64,000 nt of DNA from Photobacterium profundum (GTDB taxonomy: Bacteria; Pseudomonadota; Gammaproteobacteria; Enterobacterales; Vibrionaceae). The DNA is taken from NCBI RefSeq assembly GCF_003026285.1, contig NZ_PYOD01000001.1, positions 744,001-808,000 on the forward strand, read 5' to 3'. Shown piece by piece: positions 19,754-28,859 of this stretch. The position numbers and the translations under genes were made by a program. The notes under the pieces are model-generated. The model saw nothing but the letters and a program-made list of their open reading frames with translations, ran no database searches and was not told the DNA's origin. Numbering within the stretch: the first letter of the stretch is position 1; the number at the start of each line of letters is the position of its first letter.

Positions 19754-19803
19754 AACAAGAAAAGGGCAACGAATCATTTTAGATTCCTCGCCCTTGCCTT
19801 GTT
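19754..19803. terminator. Hairpin between the DksA-like and DUF2057 genes
   Basis: AACAAG-AA-AAGGGC...GAATC pairs with GATTC...GCCCTT-GC-CTTGTT, an interrupted stem with internal loops between convergent genes. No long T-run is present. Confidence 0.55.
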
Positions 19804-19865
19804 AGCAGTTTAAAAGCAAAGTACGTATAAAGGACTCGTACTCCTGCCCCTATTAACCATTACAG

Positions 19866-20516
19866 TTAGTTAAAGTCATGCTCTGCAGCCCAGATCTTAA
19901 ATGCTTTCTTCTCTTTGGCTGATGCCTTGGTATACCACATTTTAAGCTGAGTTAAAGAATCGCCCGTAATCTCTATTTTTCCTGCCTCATCGACCTTCAC
20001 TGCAACTTGCTCTAAATCAACCGCATAACCTTGCTCAAATACAATGCCATGTTTGCTGTTGTACTTAGCAACTAGCTCTTCCATATTACTGTAAGAACCA
20101 AAACCATCACCTTGCAGTTCTACCGTTTTAAGCACCTCTTTTGAGCCATCGGTATATTCCAGAGCCCAATCAGCACCACGATCAAAATAAGCCGTAGTCT
20201 GTGAAAGTGTCGTTAATGTGGGCAATACAATAGTGGCATCTTTATCTGCGACATTCACATCAAACAAATAAGGGCGTGTGGTATAAATGGTATTTTTTGA
20301 TCCATTTTTCACTTCACCATCAAAGCGAATAACGACTTGGTGTTTACCATCGGCCAGTTCCACACTTTCAGTGGGTGACCAAAAAGACGATTCCACCTTC
20401 TTACCATCAACCACTAACAACTCAATATTCTTACTGGTCGACAGGGTTGCAGCTTGCGCCCCAGCAGTCGTAAACACCATGATTGCCAACGATGTTAAAA
20501 GCACACATTTTTTCAT
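19866..20516 (-). CDS. DUF2057 family periplasmic protein
   Basis: From ATG at 20516, with AAGGA 8 bases upstream, the product is 216 residues. An in-frame start 66 bases further up would spoil the signal peptide. Residues 1-22 are a Sec signal (ending TAGAQA). The mature part matches the YccT/DUF2057 pattern: an early LLVVDGKKV, then [19 protein letters not shown] and a pair of aromatic strand segments. The family is periplasmic or surface-linked and of unknown function. It is convergent with the DksA-like gene and upstream of an OmpU-type porin in the same direction. Confidence 0.85.
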   Translation of the reverse strand: MKKCVLLTSLAIMVFTTAGAQAATLSTSKNIELLVVDGKKVESSFWSPTESVELADGKHQVVIRFDGEVKNGSKNTIYTTRPYLFDVNVADKDATIVLPTLTTLSQTTAYFDRGADWALEYTDGSKEVLKTVELQGDGFGSYSNMEELVAKYNSKHGIVFEQGYAVDLEQVAVKVDEAGKIEITGDSLTQLKMWYTKASAKEKKAFKIWAAEHDFN

Positions 20517-20640
20517 GTTAAATCCTTTCGTAAAACGGCAAATAATATACCCATTCATTTTGCCACTACTCTGTAACAACACTCTTCATAACATTAGAGA
20601 GTAAATCACGAGAAACAAAATGAATGTGGTCTAGATAGCA

Positions 20641-20665
20641 GAAAACCGCCAAGAAGGCGGTTTTC
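20641..20665 (-). terminator. Terminator of the OmpU-like porin
   Basis: A perfect 10-bp stem (GAAAACCGCC / GGCGGTTTTC) with a 5-base loop lies 30 bases downstream of the porin stop. On the minus strand TTTTC follows the stem. Confidence 0.85.
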
Positions 20666-20694
20666 TTAAGAAGTTTTCTTCGATTGAATCAATC

Positions 20695-21654
20695 TTAGAA
20701 AGTTACTTCCATACCAGCTACGTAACCGAACTCAGAATCTTTTTCATCTGAAGTACCGATTTCGCCGTATACTTTAACGTTGCTGTGAAGCTGCTGAGTA
20801 ACGTTCGCGTAGAATACGTTTACGTCTTCATCTTCAGGTGCCCAGTATGTGTAACCTAGAGCAAAAGTAGTTTTGTCCATAGTGTATGAACCAGCTAGAG
20901 CTGCTGTATCTGCATCAACTTTCTGCGATGTATCTGAAGCTAGCTCGTAGTCAACCTGACCGAAAGAAGCAGAGAATGCAAATGCATCCATTACATATTC
21001 AGCTTCAAGGTTGTAACCGTCAATATTAACGTTAACCGCTGAGCCACCAAATACATCGAACTTGTCAGTGCTTACGTCATCACCAGAGTATAGGTAAACA
21101 CGTGCATCGAAGTTACCGAAACGCGCACCTAAACGACCTTCATAAACAGTTGCTTCGTCTGCATTACCTGCTGGGTTCGTTTCAGTTAGAAGTGCACCAG
21201 CACCGCCATAGAACTGACCATTGTCGAATACGTACTTAATAACTTGATCGCCGTTCGCCTGAACGAAATCAATACCGTCACCACCTAGCTCGTAATCTTT
21301 ACCAATGCCTGAATCATCAACAAGTAAGTATTGACGACCAATAGTCAGTGTACCGAAATCACCACCAAGACCAACCCACAATTCGTCGTTAGTAACGTCG
21401 CCAGATTCCATTTCGAATGCAATACCTGCAACAGCATTCATTTTATCAGAAACTGCAATTGTTGTATTAATTGCTAGGTCACCATCATCCAAACGGATTT
21501 TAGCATCGCTATCTGCTGCATAACCTTGGAAGTACTGAACTTCAGCCGCACCAGACATATCGACTTTAACGCCGTCTGCATCATATAGGTTGATGCCTGC
21601 ATTTGCTGAACCAGCTGCAGTTAGAACTGCTAGTGCTACAAGAGTCTTTTTCAT
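20695..21654 (-). CDS. OmpU-type major outer-membrane porin
   Basis: This 319-residue porin has a 19-residue signal peptide (MKKTLVALAVL...GSANA), a mature N-terminus GINLYDADGVKVDMSG typical of Vibrionaceae OmpU/OmpH porins, and a C-terminal strand GYVAGMEVTF ending in Phe. The protein is very acidic with many Asp/Glu loops, as in OmpU. In vibrios OmpU is directly activated by ToxR, which is also in this window. The long upstream region contains direct repeats. The naming as OmpU versus OmpH cannot be settled from sequence alone. Confidence 0.92.
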   Translation of the reverse strand: MKKTLVALAVLTAAGSANAGINLYDADGVKVDMSGAAEVQYFQGYAADSDAKIRLDDGDLAINTTIAVSDKMNAVAGIAFEMESGDVTNDELWVGLGGDFGTLTIGRQYLLVDDSGIGKDYELGGDGIDFVQANGDQVIKYVFDNGQFYGGAGALLTETNPAGNADEATVYEGRLGARFGNFDARVYLYSGDDVSTDKFDVFGGSAVNVNIDGYNLEAEYVMDAFAFSASFGQVDYELASDTSQKVDADTAALAGSYTMDKTTFALGYTYWAPEDEDVNVFYANVTQQLHSNVKVYGEIGTSDEKDSEFGYVAGMEVTF

Positions 21655-22194
21655 GATAATCCACTGCCTTTTATTATTTAGAGTGAAATTCCTTTTTAAA
21701 GAATTCCTTTTCTTATATTCCCTCGGCTAACTCTCTGTTTGAAATGTAAACAGAAAAAGTAAACCAAGAGCGAGTAACTTGTTGAGCTCATCCTGACAGA
21801 GTTTCATTCTGCGTGTCAAATACTCTAAAACCAAAAACAAAAAAACATAAAAGCCACTTTAAAACAAACACATACCCATAAAAAAGACTACATAGCGACC
21901 ACTAATTCCACTAAAACCAACCAGATCAACCTAATTTCTAAACTGTAACAAACAGGATAAAACACTAAAATAATGATTATTACGCACCAAAACCAGACCT
22001 TTAATATTATAAAACATCGGTTTTTATAGTTTTTTTATTCTGCCTTGGTATATTTAGATAACTGTTTTATAAGGTTCAATCTAATTTCGTGATATCCGTC
22101 TCACTTTATTTATAAAATATACAGAAATTAGTCTCCGCTCACATTTAGAGCTTCGTGCTATAATGCACTCCCTTACCATTATGAAGTTTCAGAG
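21655..22194. other. Divergent porin/dinG regulatory region
   Basis: This ~540-base AT-rich region holds promoters for both genes. Visible structure includes a 10-bp direct repeat AATTCCTTTT at 21687-21696 and 21702-21711 in the porin leader. Twin GTAAAC hexamers at 21746-21751 and 21759-21764 lie 13 bases apart. TATAAT at about 22160 is a likely -10 for dinG. No LexA box (CTG-N10-CAG) was found. Confidence 0.5.
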
Positions 22195-24273
22195 ATGTTA
22201 CACAGTCAGATTAAAAGTGATATCAAACAATGCTATGAGAATCTGGGAAACCAGCTGGATAATTTTATCCCTCGTCGTGCACAGAACTACCTTGTAGCTG
22301 AAATTGCTAAAACACTGGCTGGTGAATATCATCAGAAGCACCGAATGTTGGTGGGTGAAGCAGGTACAGGTATTGGTAAGTCACTCGCTTACTTACTTGG
22401 AGGGATCCCCTTTGCACTTTTCAATAATAAGAAGTTACTGATTTCGACCGCAACAGTGGCATTACAAGAACAATTAATTAACAAAGATTTGCCATTATTT
22501 AATCGTATTTACCCAAAAGAATTCAGCTTCATTCTGGCTAAGGGGCGTCAGCGCTATTGCTGCACCCACAAATTAGAAGCCTGTTGCGCCACAGATAACG
22601 ACCAACAAGTGGCATTATGGGAAGAAAAACCTAAAAAGTCGGATTTAGATCTTTTAAGAAGAATGCTTAAAGCCACTCAAGACGGTAAGTGGGATGGTGA
22701 CCGCGACAGTTGGCCGACAACCATTCCAGATCGCGTCTGGCCACAAATAATGGCCGATAAACACAGCTGCCATGCCGGTTTGCCCAAACACCGTAGTTGT
22801 CCATTTGCGAAAGCGAGAGAACACTTAGACAAAGCCGATGTCATTATTGCTAACCATGCTTTGCTAATGGCTGATATTGAATTAGGTGGTGGGGTAATTT
22901 TACCCGAACCAGAGCAAACCATTTATGTGATTGATGAAGCGCACCACTTACCGAAGGTCGCGAGAGACTTCTCGTCAGCGGCATCCAGCTTAAAAGGTGC
23001 GGCTACTTGGCTAGAAAAGTTAAACCAGACCATTGGAAAACTGGCAGAGTTGGCTGATTATAAAAAAGCCGCCCGCTTCCAAGATGCTATTTTAGAAAAT
23101 ATTCAACACCTTATTCCGACATTGCGACAAGTAGCCAATAATGTTGATGCCGGTATGTTCAGTAAAGATGGTATCTACCGTTTTGAACACGGTGAATTAC
23201 CAGCATGGTTAGAACAAGAAGCAAAAGGCTGCAAAGATGCCAGTAAAAAAGCCTTGCAATCATTAGGTAAAATACACGACTTAATTTCTGAGCGCTTGAA
23301 AGACAACGAAATACAACAACGCTTAGGTGAACAAGCCCTTGCTGAATCAGGTGTTTACCTACAACGTTTAGAAAATTTAGAAAAAGTATGGGCATTGATG
23401 GCACAGCCCAAAAAAGATAAAGGTGCCCCACTTGCACGCTGGATAGAAAAAAACCCAGATAACGAAGGAGACTATATTATTCAGGTTTCACCACTTGAAG
23501 TTGGTTACCGGTTAGATCAGTTATTATGGAGCCGTGCAGCTGGTGCCATTTTGGTCTCAGCAACGCTGCGTGCTTTAAACCAATTTACTTACTTTTGTCG
23601 TCAGGTGGGTATCTATGAAATGGACAGCACGCGATTTTTAGCCCTTGCTTCACCGTTTGATTATCAAAATAACGCTCGCTTAGTTATTCCAGCCTTATCC
23701 CTTGAACCTCAAGCAGATAAATTTACCGATCTATTAATCAAAACATTGCCAGAATATTTAGAAGGTGAAACGGCCAGTCTCGTGCTCTTTTCATCATACT
23801 GGCAGATGAATAAAGTTGCTGATGAATTACGCCCACTCGCCAAGAAAAACAAATGGGGATTATTGGTACAAGGTGAAGAATCACGCCACATAACTCTAAA
23901 AAAACATAAAGAAAACTGTAAAAACGGTAAGCCAAGCATTTTATTTGGCACTGGAAGCTTCTCGGAAGGTCTTGATTTGCCGGGGAATTTATTAAAAAAC
24001 TTGATAATTACAAAAATCCCATTCGGTGTACCGACCTCACCAGTAGAAGAAGCCCATGCGGAATACATCGAAAGCTGTGGTGGTAATCCATTTATGCAAA
24101 TTTCAGTGCCAGAAGCCAGTAAAAAGCTGATTCAATCTGTGGGTAGATTACTGCGTAAAGAAGAAGACACAGGTCGAGTCGTACTGCTTGATCGAAGAAT
24201 AATAAACCGTCGTTACGGTAAAGCCTTATTGGATTCACTACCACCATTTAAACGCGTAATAGAGTACACTTAA
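22195..24273 (+). CDS. dinG: ATP-dependent DNA helicase DinG
   Basis: This is a superfamily 2 iron-sulfur helicase that unwinds 5'-3' and resolves R-loops and D-loops. The 692 residues are close to E. coli DinG (716). Walker A is GEAGTGIGKS, the DEAH box is DEAHHL, and the cluster-binding cysteines lie in RYCCTHKLEACC and between SCHAG and SCPFAK. Motif VI-like GRLLRKEEDTG is near the C-terminus. In E. coli dinG is LexA-controlled. I could not find a LexA site here. It stands alone upstream of yfcA with a 55-base gap. Confidence 0.96.
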   Translation: MLHSQIKSDIKQCYENLGNQLDNFIPRRAQNYLVAEIAKTLAGEYHQKHRMLVGEAGTGIGKSLAYLLGGIPFALFNNKKLLISTATVALQEQLINKDLPLFNRIYPKEFSFILAKGRQRYCCTHKLEACCATDNDQQVALWEEKPKKSDLDLLRRMLKATQDGKWDGDRDSWPTTIPDRVWPQIMADKHSCHAGLPKHRSCPFAKAREHLDKADVIIANHALLMADIELGGGVILPEPEQTIYVIDEAHHLPKVARDFSSAASSLKGAATWLEKLNQTIGKLAELADYKKAARFQDAILENIQHLIPTLRQVANNVDAGMFSKDGIYRFEHGELPAWLEQEAKGCKDASKKALQSLGKIHDLISERLKDNEIQQRLGEQALAESGVYLQRLENLEKVWALMAQPKKDKGAPLARWIEKNPDNEGDYIIQVSPLEVGYRLDQLLWSRAAGAILVSATLRALNQFTYFCRQVGIYEMDSTRFLALASPFDYQNNARLVIPALSLEPQADKFTDLLIKTLPEYLEGETASLVLFSSYWQMNKVADELRPLAKKNKWGLLVQGEESRHITLKKHKENCKNGKPSILFGTGSFSEGLDLPGNLLKNLIITKIPFGVPTSPVEEAHAEYIESCGGNPFMQISVPEASKKLIQSVGRLLRKEEDTGRVVLLDRRIINRRYGKALLDSLPPFKRVIEYT

Positions 24274-24328
24274 TGCGATCAACTCAGATTATTAAGCTGA
24301 CAAATACATTGAATAAGATTAATTAGAA

Positions 24329-25102
24329 ATGTTAGATATGATTGAGCCGAGTATGATGGTCATGCTCGGCCTTATTGCTTTTTCTGCTGGATTTATAGAT
24401 GCAGTTGCTGGTGGTGGAGGAATGCTAACAGTACCCGCGCTTCTATCACTCGGATTACCTCCTCATATTGCGTTAGGTACCAATAAGTTGGCCGCCACTT
24501 TCGCATCGTCTACTGCGGCATGGACTTACTATCGTAAACAATTATTCTCTCCTCTTTTTTGGCGCGCTTCGTTTATAGCGACATTCATTGGCGCTATTTT
24601 GGGCACCTTAGTCGTGAATATCATTAGCACAAGTTGGTTAGAGAAAGGGCTACCTCTCGTTATCTTAGCTATTGCCGTATACACTATTTGGCACCCACAC
24701 CCAAAAGGAGATAGCAGCAAGCTACCAGAGCCAAGTAAAGCGCTAATGAAAAAACAATGGTTTCAAGGTGGTTCGCTCGGTTTCTACGATGGTTTAGTCG
24801 GACCTGGTACAGGAGCATTCTGGACAGTATCAAGCATGGCAATGTATCAGCTCGATATTTTGCGCGCTTCAGGCTTAGCAAAAGCCATGAACTTCACCAG
24901 CAATATTACCTCTTTAATCACCTTCGCTATCTTAGGGCAAATTAATTATGCTTTAGGTTTAACAATGGGTGCCTGTATTATGTTAGGGGCATTTCTCGGG
25001 GCGCATTCAGCCATTCGTTTTGGTGCTAAATTTATTCGCCCAGTATTTATCACTGTGGTGGTTATTCTTGCTGGTAAACTTGCTTGGCAAGCTTGGTTTT
25101 AA
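24329..25102 (+). CDS. yfcA: TSUP/TauE-SafE family membrane transporter (YfcA-like)
   Basis: The 257-residue protein has 7-8 membrane spans. The duplicated TSUP motif reads GFIDAVAGGGGMLTVPALL near the start and GFYDGLVGPGTGAFW in the middle. The YfcA subgroup is suggested by the opening and length (E. coli YfcA about 269). TSUP members export organosulfur or sulfite compounds, and the substrate here is unknown. The stop lies 14 bases before priC, so the two are likely one transcript. Confidence 0.88.
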   Translation: MLDMIEPSMMVMLGLIAFSAGFIDAVAGGGGMLTVPALLSLGLPPHIALGTNKLAATFASSTAAWTYYRKQLFSPLFWRASFIATFIGAILGTLVVNIISTSWLEKGLPLVILAIAVYTIWHPHPKGDSSKLPEPSKALMKKQWFQGGSLGFYDGLVGPGTGAFWTVSSMAMYQLDILRASGLAKAMNFTSNITSLITFAILGQINYALGLTMGACIMLGAFLGAHSAIRFGAKFIRPVFITVVVILAGKLAWQAWF

Positions 25103-25116
25103 TTAAGGTATTTTTT

Positions 25117-25668
25117 ATGTCTGATCTTTCACGTTTAGAAGCTATCGTAGACCAGCTCCTTCACGAAGCGATACAGATTGATCACCAACGAAAAGAAGCA
25201 AAATACCCTTTGTTTGATGAGCAGCTGTTTCATTGTCGCAGTAAATTACTCACGCCTTGCGTGAAAGAGATTCAGCATGAAATCTCGGCTTTACGCCAAG
25301 AACGTCAAGCAGGAAAATTACTTGCATCACGTACTCAATACATCTGCGAAAGTGTTGTCGCTCAGATTCAAGCAGTGCAGCGCGAAATTGCCACACAAAA
25401 TATTCGTAAAAACGAGCCGAGAAAAAAAGCAGGCTGGCGTAAACCCATTAATGAATTACGCCAAGATCTGGCCAAACACAAAGAGTGGGAAAGCCGATTA
25501 GCGGCCATGGTTCGCGATAAAGAAATGCAACTTAATCGTTGTGGTACTTACGCAGAGCAGCAAAGCATGCAAAAAGAAGTATTAGCGCTTGAAGGTCGCT
25601 TAACTCGATGCCGTTCATCATTAGCCAATATTGAAAAGAGTATTAGCCAAAGTGAACGAGGCCGTTAA
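25117..25668 (+). CDS. priC: Primosomal replication protein PriC
   Basis: PriC helps reload DnaB at stalled forks with long gaps. From ATG at 25117 (AAGG 8 bases upstream) the product is 183 residues (E. coli 175). The C-terminal half has the conserved heptad-like pattern EWESRLAAMVRDKEMQL then QQSMQKEVLALEGRLTRC, matching PriC closely. The protein is helical and basic. In E. coli priC is beside ybaM and ybaN. Here ybaM follows two genes later. The stop is 3 bases before the deacetylase-family gene. Confidence 0.9.
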   Translation: MSDLSRLEAIVDQLLHEAIQIDHQRKEAKYPLFDEQLFHCRSKLLTPCVKEIQHEISALRQERQAGKLLASRTQYICESVVAQIQAVQREIATQNIRKNEPRKKAGWRKPINELRQDLAKHKEWESRLAAMVRDKEMQLNRCGTYAEQQSMQKEVLALEGRLTRCRSSLANIEKSISQSERGR

Positions 25669-25671
25669 TTG

Positions 25672-26586
25672 ATGTTGCCTCTTGTCTACCACCCTATATA
25701 TTCTCAGCTGGATTTACCGCCAGCGCATCGTTACCCTATCAGTAAATATCGTCGTTTATACCAATATCTAAATGATTCACTGCCTATAGATAAACAAACG
25801 TCAGTTAAATTTCATCAGCCAAACACACTAACATCAGATAACATAAAACGTTTACACAATAGCGATTACGTTGACGCGCTTATCAACAATACTTTACCCG
25901 CAGCAAAAATGCGTCGAATTGGTTTTCCCTGGAGCCAGCAGCTCATCGACCGTACGCTTATGTCTACCGCAGGCACGCAGCTTACGGTTGAGCTTGCTCA
26001 TCAGCATGGTATCGCCATACATTTGAGTGGGGGCTACCATCATGCTCATCATGATTTCGGCAGCGGGTTTTGTTTATTTAATGATTTAGCCCTAGCAGCT
26101 CATCATGCACTCACCCTTAATGGTGTCGATAAAGTCATGATTGTCGATTGTGATGTACACCATGGCGATGGCACCGCAACGTTACTGGCGAAACACGATG
26201 ACATTATTACCTTTTCGGTGCATTGCGATAAAAATTTTCCAGCCCGAAAGCCCGACTCAGATATCGACCTAGCACTACCAAAAAACACCTCAAGTAAAGA
26301 CTACCTTGATACGTTCAAAGCCATTTATACACTTGCGCTGGCACAACATCAGCCGGATTTAGTGCTTTATGATGCGGGAGTCGATATTCATAAAGATGAT
26401 GAACTCGGCTATTTTGCTGTTTGCCAAGAGGGCCTATATCAGCGTGACCACTTTGTCTTCAGTACATGTGAACAGGAAAATATTCCTGTCGCAGCTGTGA
26501 TTGGTGGAGGCTATCGAGAAGATCACCAAACACTGGTGGAACTACATGCACAACTAATTCATGCCGCTCTCGATATTTATAAATAA
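25672..26586 (+). CDS. Histone deacetylase-family (class II-like) hydrolase
   Basis: This 304-residue protein has the arginase/deacetylase fold. The active-site pair of histidines lies in GYHHAHHDFG, the zinc ligands Asp and His in DCDVHHGDGT, and the third Asp in YDAGVDIHKDD. Bacterial members deacetylate acetylpolyamines, acetoin-like compounds or lysines, and the substrate here is unknown. The start ATG at 25672 is 3 bases past the priC stop, with the ribosome-binding site inside priC, so translation is probably coupled. Two in-frame codons (TTG, ATG) begin the frame and the ATG is preferred. Confidence 0.9.
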   Translation: MLPLVYHPIYSQLDLPPAHRYPISKYRRLYQYLNDSLPIDKQTSVKFHQPNTLTSDNIKRLHNSDYVDALINNTLPAAKMRRIGFPWSQQLIDRTLMSTAGTQLTVELAHQHGIAIHLSGGYHHAHHDFGSGFCLFNDLALAAHHALTLNGVDKVMIVDCDVHHGDGTATLLAKHDDIITFSVHCDKNFPARKPDSDIDLALPKNTSSKDYLDTFKAIYTLALAQHQPDLVLYDAGVDIHKDDELGYFAVCQEGLYQRDHFVFSTCEQENIPVAAVIGGGYREDHQTLVELHAQLIHAALDIYK

Positions 26587-26634
26587 CACCATTGCTGTAT
26601 GATCAATTATCAACATTCAACTCAGAGCTCTATT

Positions 26635-26811
26635 ATGTCAAAAGATATTAGAACCAAAGATAAGACTCCTTCACCTCTTTCTGATGCACCAGAAGAGATC
26701 AAGCTTGCTGTTGATCTAATCTATTTGTTAGAAAGCAACGAGATAAAACCAGAAATTGCACTTGCTGCACTTGAAATCATCAAAAAAGATCTAGAATCAA
26801 AAATACAATAA
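26635..26811 (+). CDS. ybaM: YbaM/RsmS family small protein (DUF2496)
   Basis: This 58-residue protein carries the DUF2496 core APEEIKLAVDLIYLLESNEI and continues ALAALEIIKKD, as in E. coli YbaM (53 residues). I set the start at ATG 26635. An upstream ATG at 26599 would give a 70-residue form without a better ribosome-binding site. The product is a helical cytosolic protein. In plant pathogens its homologue RsmS affects secondary metabolites (family knowledge). It closes the conserved gsk-to-ybaM gene block. Confidence 0.85.
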   Translation: MSKDIRTKDKTPSPLSDAPEEIKLAVDLIYLLESNEIKPEIALAALEIIKKDLESKIQ

Positions 26812-27056
26812 TTGTCGATTTATCCCCTCATGCCCAAGAGTATCCTGAAACAATGGAGTCATTATATTGACTCTTTCTTGGCAAGGTAATGGCCATCTTT
26901 TAAAATCTCCTCTTTAGCATTATATATATATTTTCATTTCCGCCTAAATTTAAAAGCCTTATAATAAATAACTTATGCCACCATAATATAAAATAAAAAT
27001 AATTTATTGGTGGTCGTTTTTTATTTCTAACATACTTCGTTATATAAGGTTTATTT

Positions 27057-28331
27057 ATGAAAAAGGAATTTCGTATTGCAGTTATTGCAGCTGTAATCAC
27101 GTTATCAGGTTGTGCATCAGATTTAGATACTACAGCAAATGTGGATCCGCAGACCAATCAAGAACAACTACAAGATAAAATTAATGCATTTAAAACAGAG
27201 ATTAATGACGCAGAGATCGCATTAAAGGCAGCGGAAGCTAAAAATCTGACATGGTTTGCTACTCGTCAAATTACTGACGCAAAAGCCGCATTAAAAGAAG
27301 CCAAAGAATATTTTTTAGAGTATAAATCTGACTCTTCAAAAATGAATAATAGTATTGGGCTTTTTACCTCGACAACATACCTTCAAGCAACAACAGAATC
27401 ATTAGATACGTTTACAGATAATTTAAATAAAGCAAAATCAATATATGTTGAAACAGTGACTGTATTAGAAGATGCATTGAACTACCGAAAACAACTTGAA
27501 AAAATTGATGCTAAAAAACATTATCCTAAAACAGCACAGCAGCTAGAACGTCAACTTAAAACATTGGTTGATTACGTGGCTAACGATAATAAAGATCGGG
27601 CGATTAAATCCCAACCTGAACTTGTTCGAAAACAGCATAATCTAGAAGTAAGAACAATCACAAAAATCTATTTAGCTGATAACCAAAAAGAACTTCAACG
27701 CCAGAAGAAGGCAGGTGTCGCACAGCACGCGCCAAAAACATTACTACATGCTGAAGCCAAACTAAAAGCGTCAGAAACATTTATTGCAACAGAACCCCGT
27801 GCTATTTCTTCCATTACACAGAAAGCAGAAGAAACCCGTTTTGAACTTGCTCACTCACAGCTAATAGCAACCGCCGTACAAAATCTAAAAGCCATGCCAG
27901 ATAAAGATTATGAACGCCATATCCTAAGTTATGAGCATATCTTAACTGATATTAGTGCCGCTCTAGATTCAGGTGATGTACGTGATCAACCTGTTCTTCA
28001 ACAAGGAAAACACGTTATTGCCTACATCAAAGCTAACCAAGAAAGTCAAAATGACCTTATTGCTGCTTTAAAGTCACAATTAGCTGAAGCTGTAATGGTT
28101 CAAGAAGCAACAATGCTAGCCTCAACTAAAGCAGAAGAAGTAAAAACAGCAGCTGTAATTGAAGCGCCTGCAACTGAAATAGTTGAAGCCGAAGCCATCG
28201 CAGAAACACCTGCAACTGAAACGGTTAAAGCCGAAGCCATCGCAGAGTCACCTGCAACTGAAACGGTTGAAGCCAAAGCCATCGCAGAGCCACCTGCAAC
28301 TGAAATTGTTAAAGACAAAACAGCTGCATAG
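27057..28331 (+). CDS. Lipoprotein with helical domain and C-terminal repeat tail
   Basis: This 424-residue protein has a lipobox LSGC, with Cys19 the likely acylation site. The residue after Cys is Ala, so it is probably outer-membrane sorted. Residues 30-340 are Lys/Glu/Ala-rich and almost entirely helical, with coiled-coil character and recurring motifs such as ALKAAEAKN and AEAKLKASE. The C-terminus (about residues 371-420) consists of four 14-residue repeats around PATE-V-A-AIA encoded by 42-base units. I do not recognise the family. It stands alone and ends at a bidirectional terminator. Confidence 0.75.
   Translation: MKKEFRIAVIAAVITLSGCASDLDTTANVDPQTNQEQLQDKINAFKTEINDAEIALKAAEAKNLTWFATRQITDAKAALKEAKEYFLEYKSDSSKMNNSIGLFTSTTYLQATTESLDTFTDNLNKAKSIYVETVTVLEDALNYRKQLEKIDAKKHYPKTAQQLERQLKTLVDYVANDNKDRAIKSQPELVRKQHNLEVRTITKIYLADNQKELQRQKKAGVAQHAPKTLLHAEAKLKASETFIATEPRAISSITQKAEETRFELAHSQLIATAVQNLKAMPDKDYERHILSYEHILTDISAALDSGDVRDQPVLQQGKHVIAYIKANQESQNDLIAALKSQLAEAVMVQEATMLASTKAEEVKTAAVIEAPATEIVEAEAIAETPATETVKAEAIAESPATETVEAKAIAEPPATEIVKDKTAA
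28167..28313 (+). repeat. 42-base tandem repeat in the lipoprotein gene
   Basis: Three full units start at 28167, 28209 and 28251, with a partial fourth at 28293. Each unit encodes 14 residues beginning Pro-Ala-Thr-Glu. The units are 85-95% alike by eye and preserve frame, so copy number can vary without breaking the gene. Confidence 0.85.
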
Positions 28332-28368
28332 CTCGAATTAAAATATTTGATTTACTGCGAATAACAAT

Positions 28369-28393
28369 AAAGGAGAGGGATTACCTCTCCTTT
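28369..28393. terminator. Bidirectional terminator
   Basis: AAAGGAGAGG and CCTCTCCTTT form a perfect 10-bp stem with a 5-base loop, between the lipoprotein gene and the convergent marR gene. ATATTTTTC follows on the plus side. Confidence 0.85.
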
Positions 28394-28423
28394 ATATTTT
28401 TCAACATTCTGTACCAAGATTCC

Positions 28424-28840
28424 TTAGAACTCTTGGTTCATTTTTGTCAGATACATCAATAAATTTTTTCGCTCAACATCATCTAACTGAGCGGTAATAT
28501 CTTGAGTTAACGATAAATGCAAATGATCGTGCTCTTGATACATCTCTACCCCTTTCTCGGTTAAATCAACGAGAATAGAACGGCGATCTGACTCATGCGG
28601 GCGGCGTTGTATTAATTCAGCCTGCACCATTTTATCGACTTGAACAGTTAACGTTCCTGTTGTCACACCAATTTTATCTGCTAGCTCTTTCATTCGCATT
28701 GCGCCATGAGCCCCCAGAATTTCAACAATATGCACCTGCGGTAAAGAAAAGCCTTTCCCGCGTACAACAGATTGCTCCCAAGAGGACAGCTTCTCGTAAA
28801 ATTCAATGATCGTGTGATTTAACTGTTCAATATCTTTCAT
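28424..28840 (-). CDS. MarR-family transcriptional regulator
   Basis: This 138-residue winged-helix protein has the MarR signature. The recognition helix lies in MKELADKIGVTTGTLTVQVDKM and the wing arginines in RRPHESDRRSILVDLTEKG. It is the second gene of a leftward operon, 19 bases after the CDF exporter gene. It is the natural candidate to bind the twin palindromes upstream of that gene. The ligand is unknown. Metal or redox sensing through the exporter context is inference, since no obvious Cys or His cluster is visible. Confidence 0.9.
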   Translation of the reverse strand: MKDIEQLNHTIIEFYEKLSSWEQSVVRGKGFSLPQVHIVEILGAHGAMRMKELADKIGVTTGTLTVQVDKMVQAELIQRRPHESDRRSILVDLTEKGVEMYQEHDHLHLSLTQDITAQLDDVERKNLLMYLTKMNQEF

Positions 28841-28859
28841 TCAATATCCGCAGCCGAAG

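Noticed and set aside
22040-22194. LexA box upstream of dinG
   Set aside because: I searched the visible upstream bases for CTG-N10-CAG and found no match, so I do not claim SOS control here.
28100-28318. 72-codon minus-strand repeat frame in the lipoprotein gene
   Set aside because: It is the complement of the 42-base tandem repeat and has no independent support.
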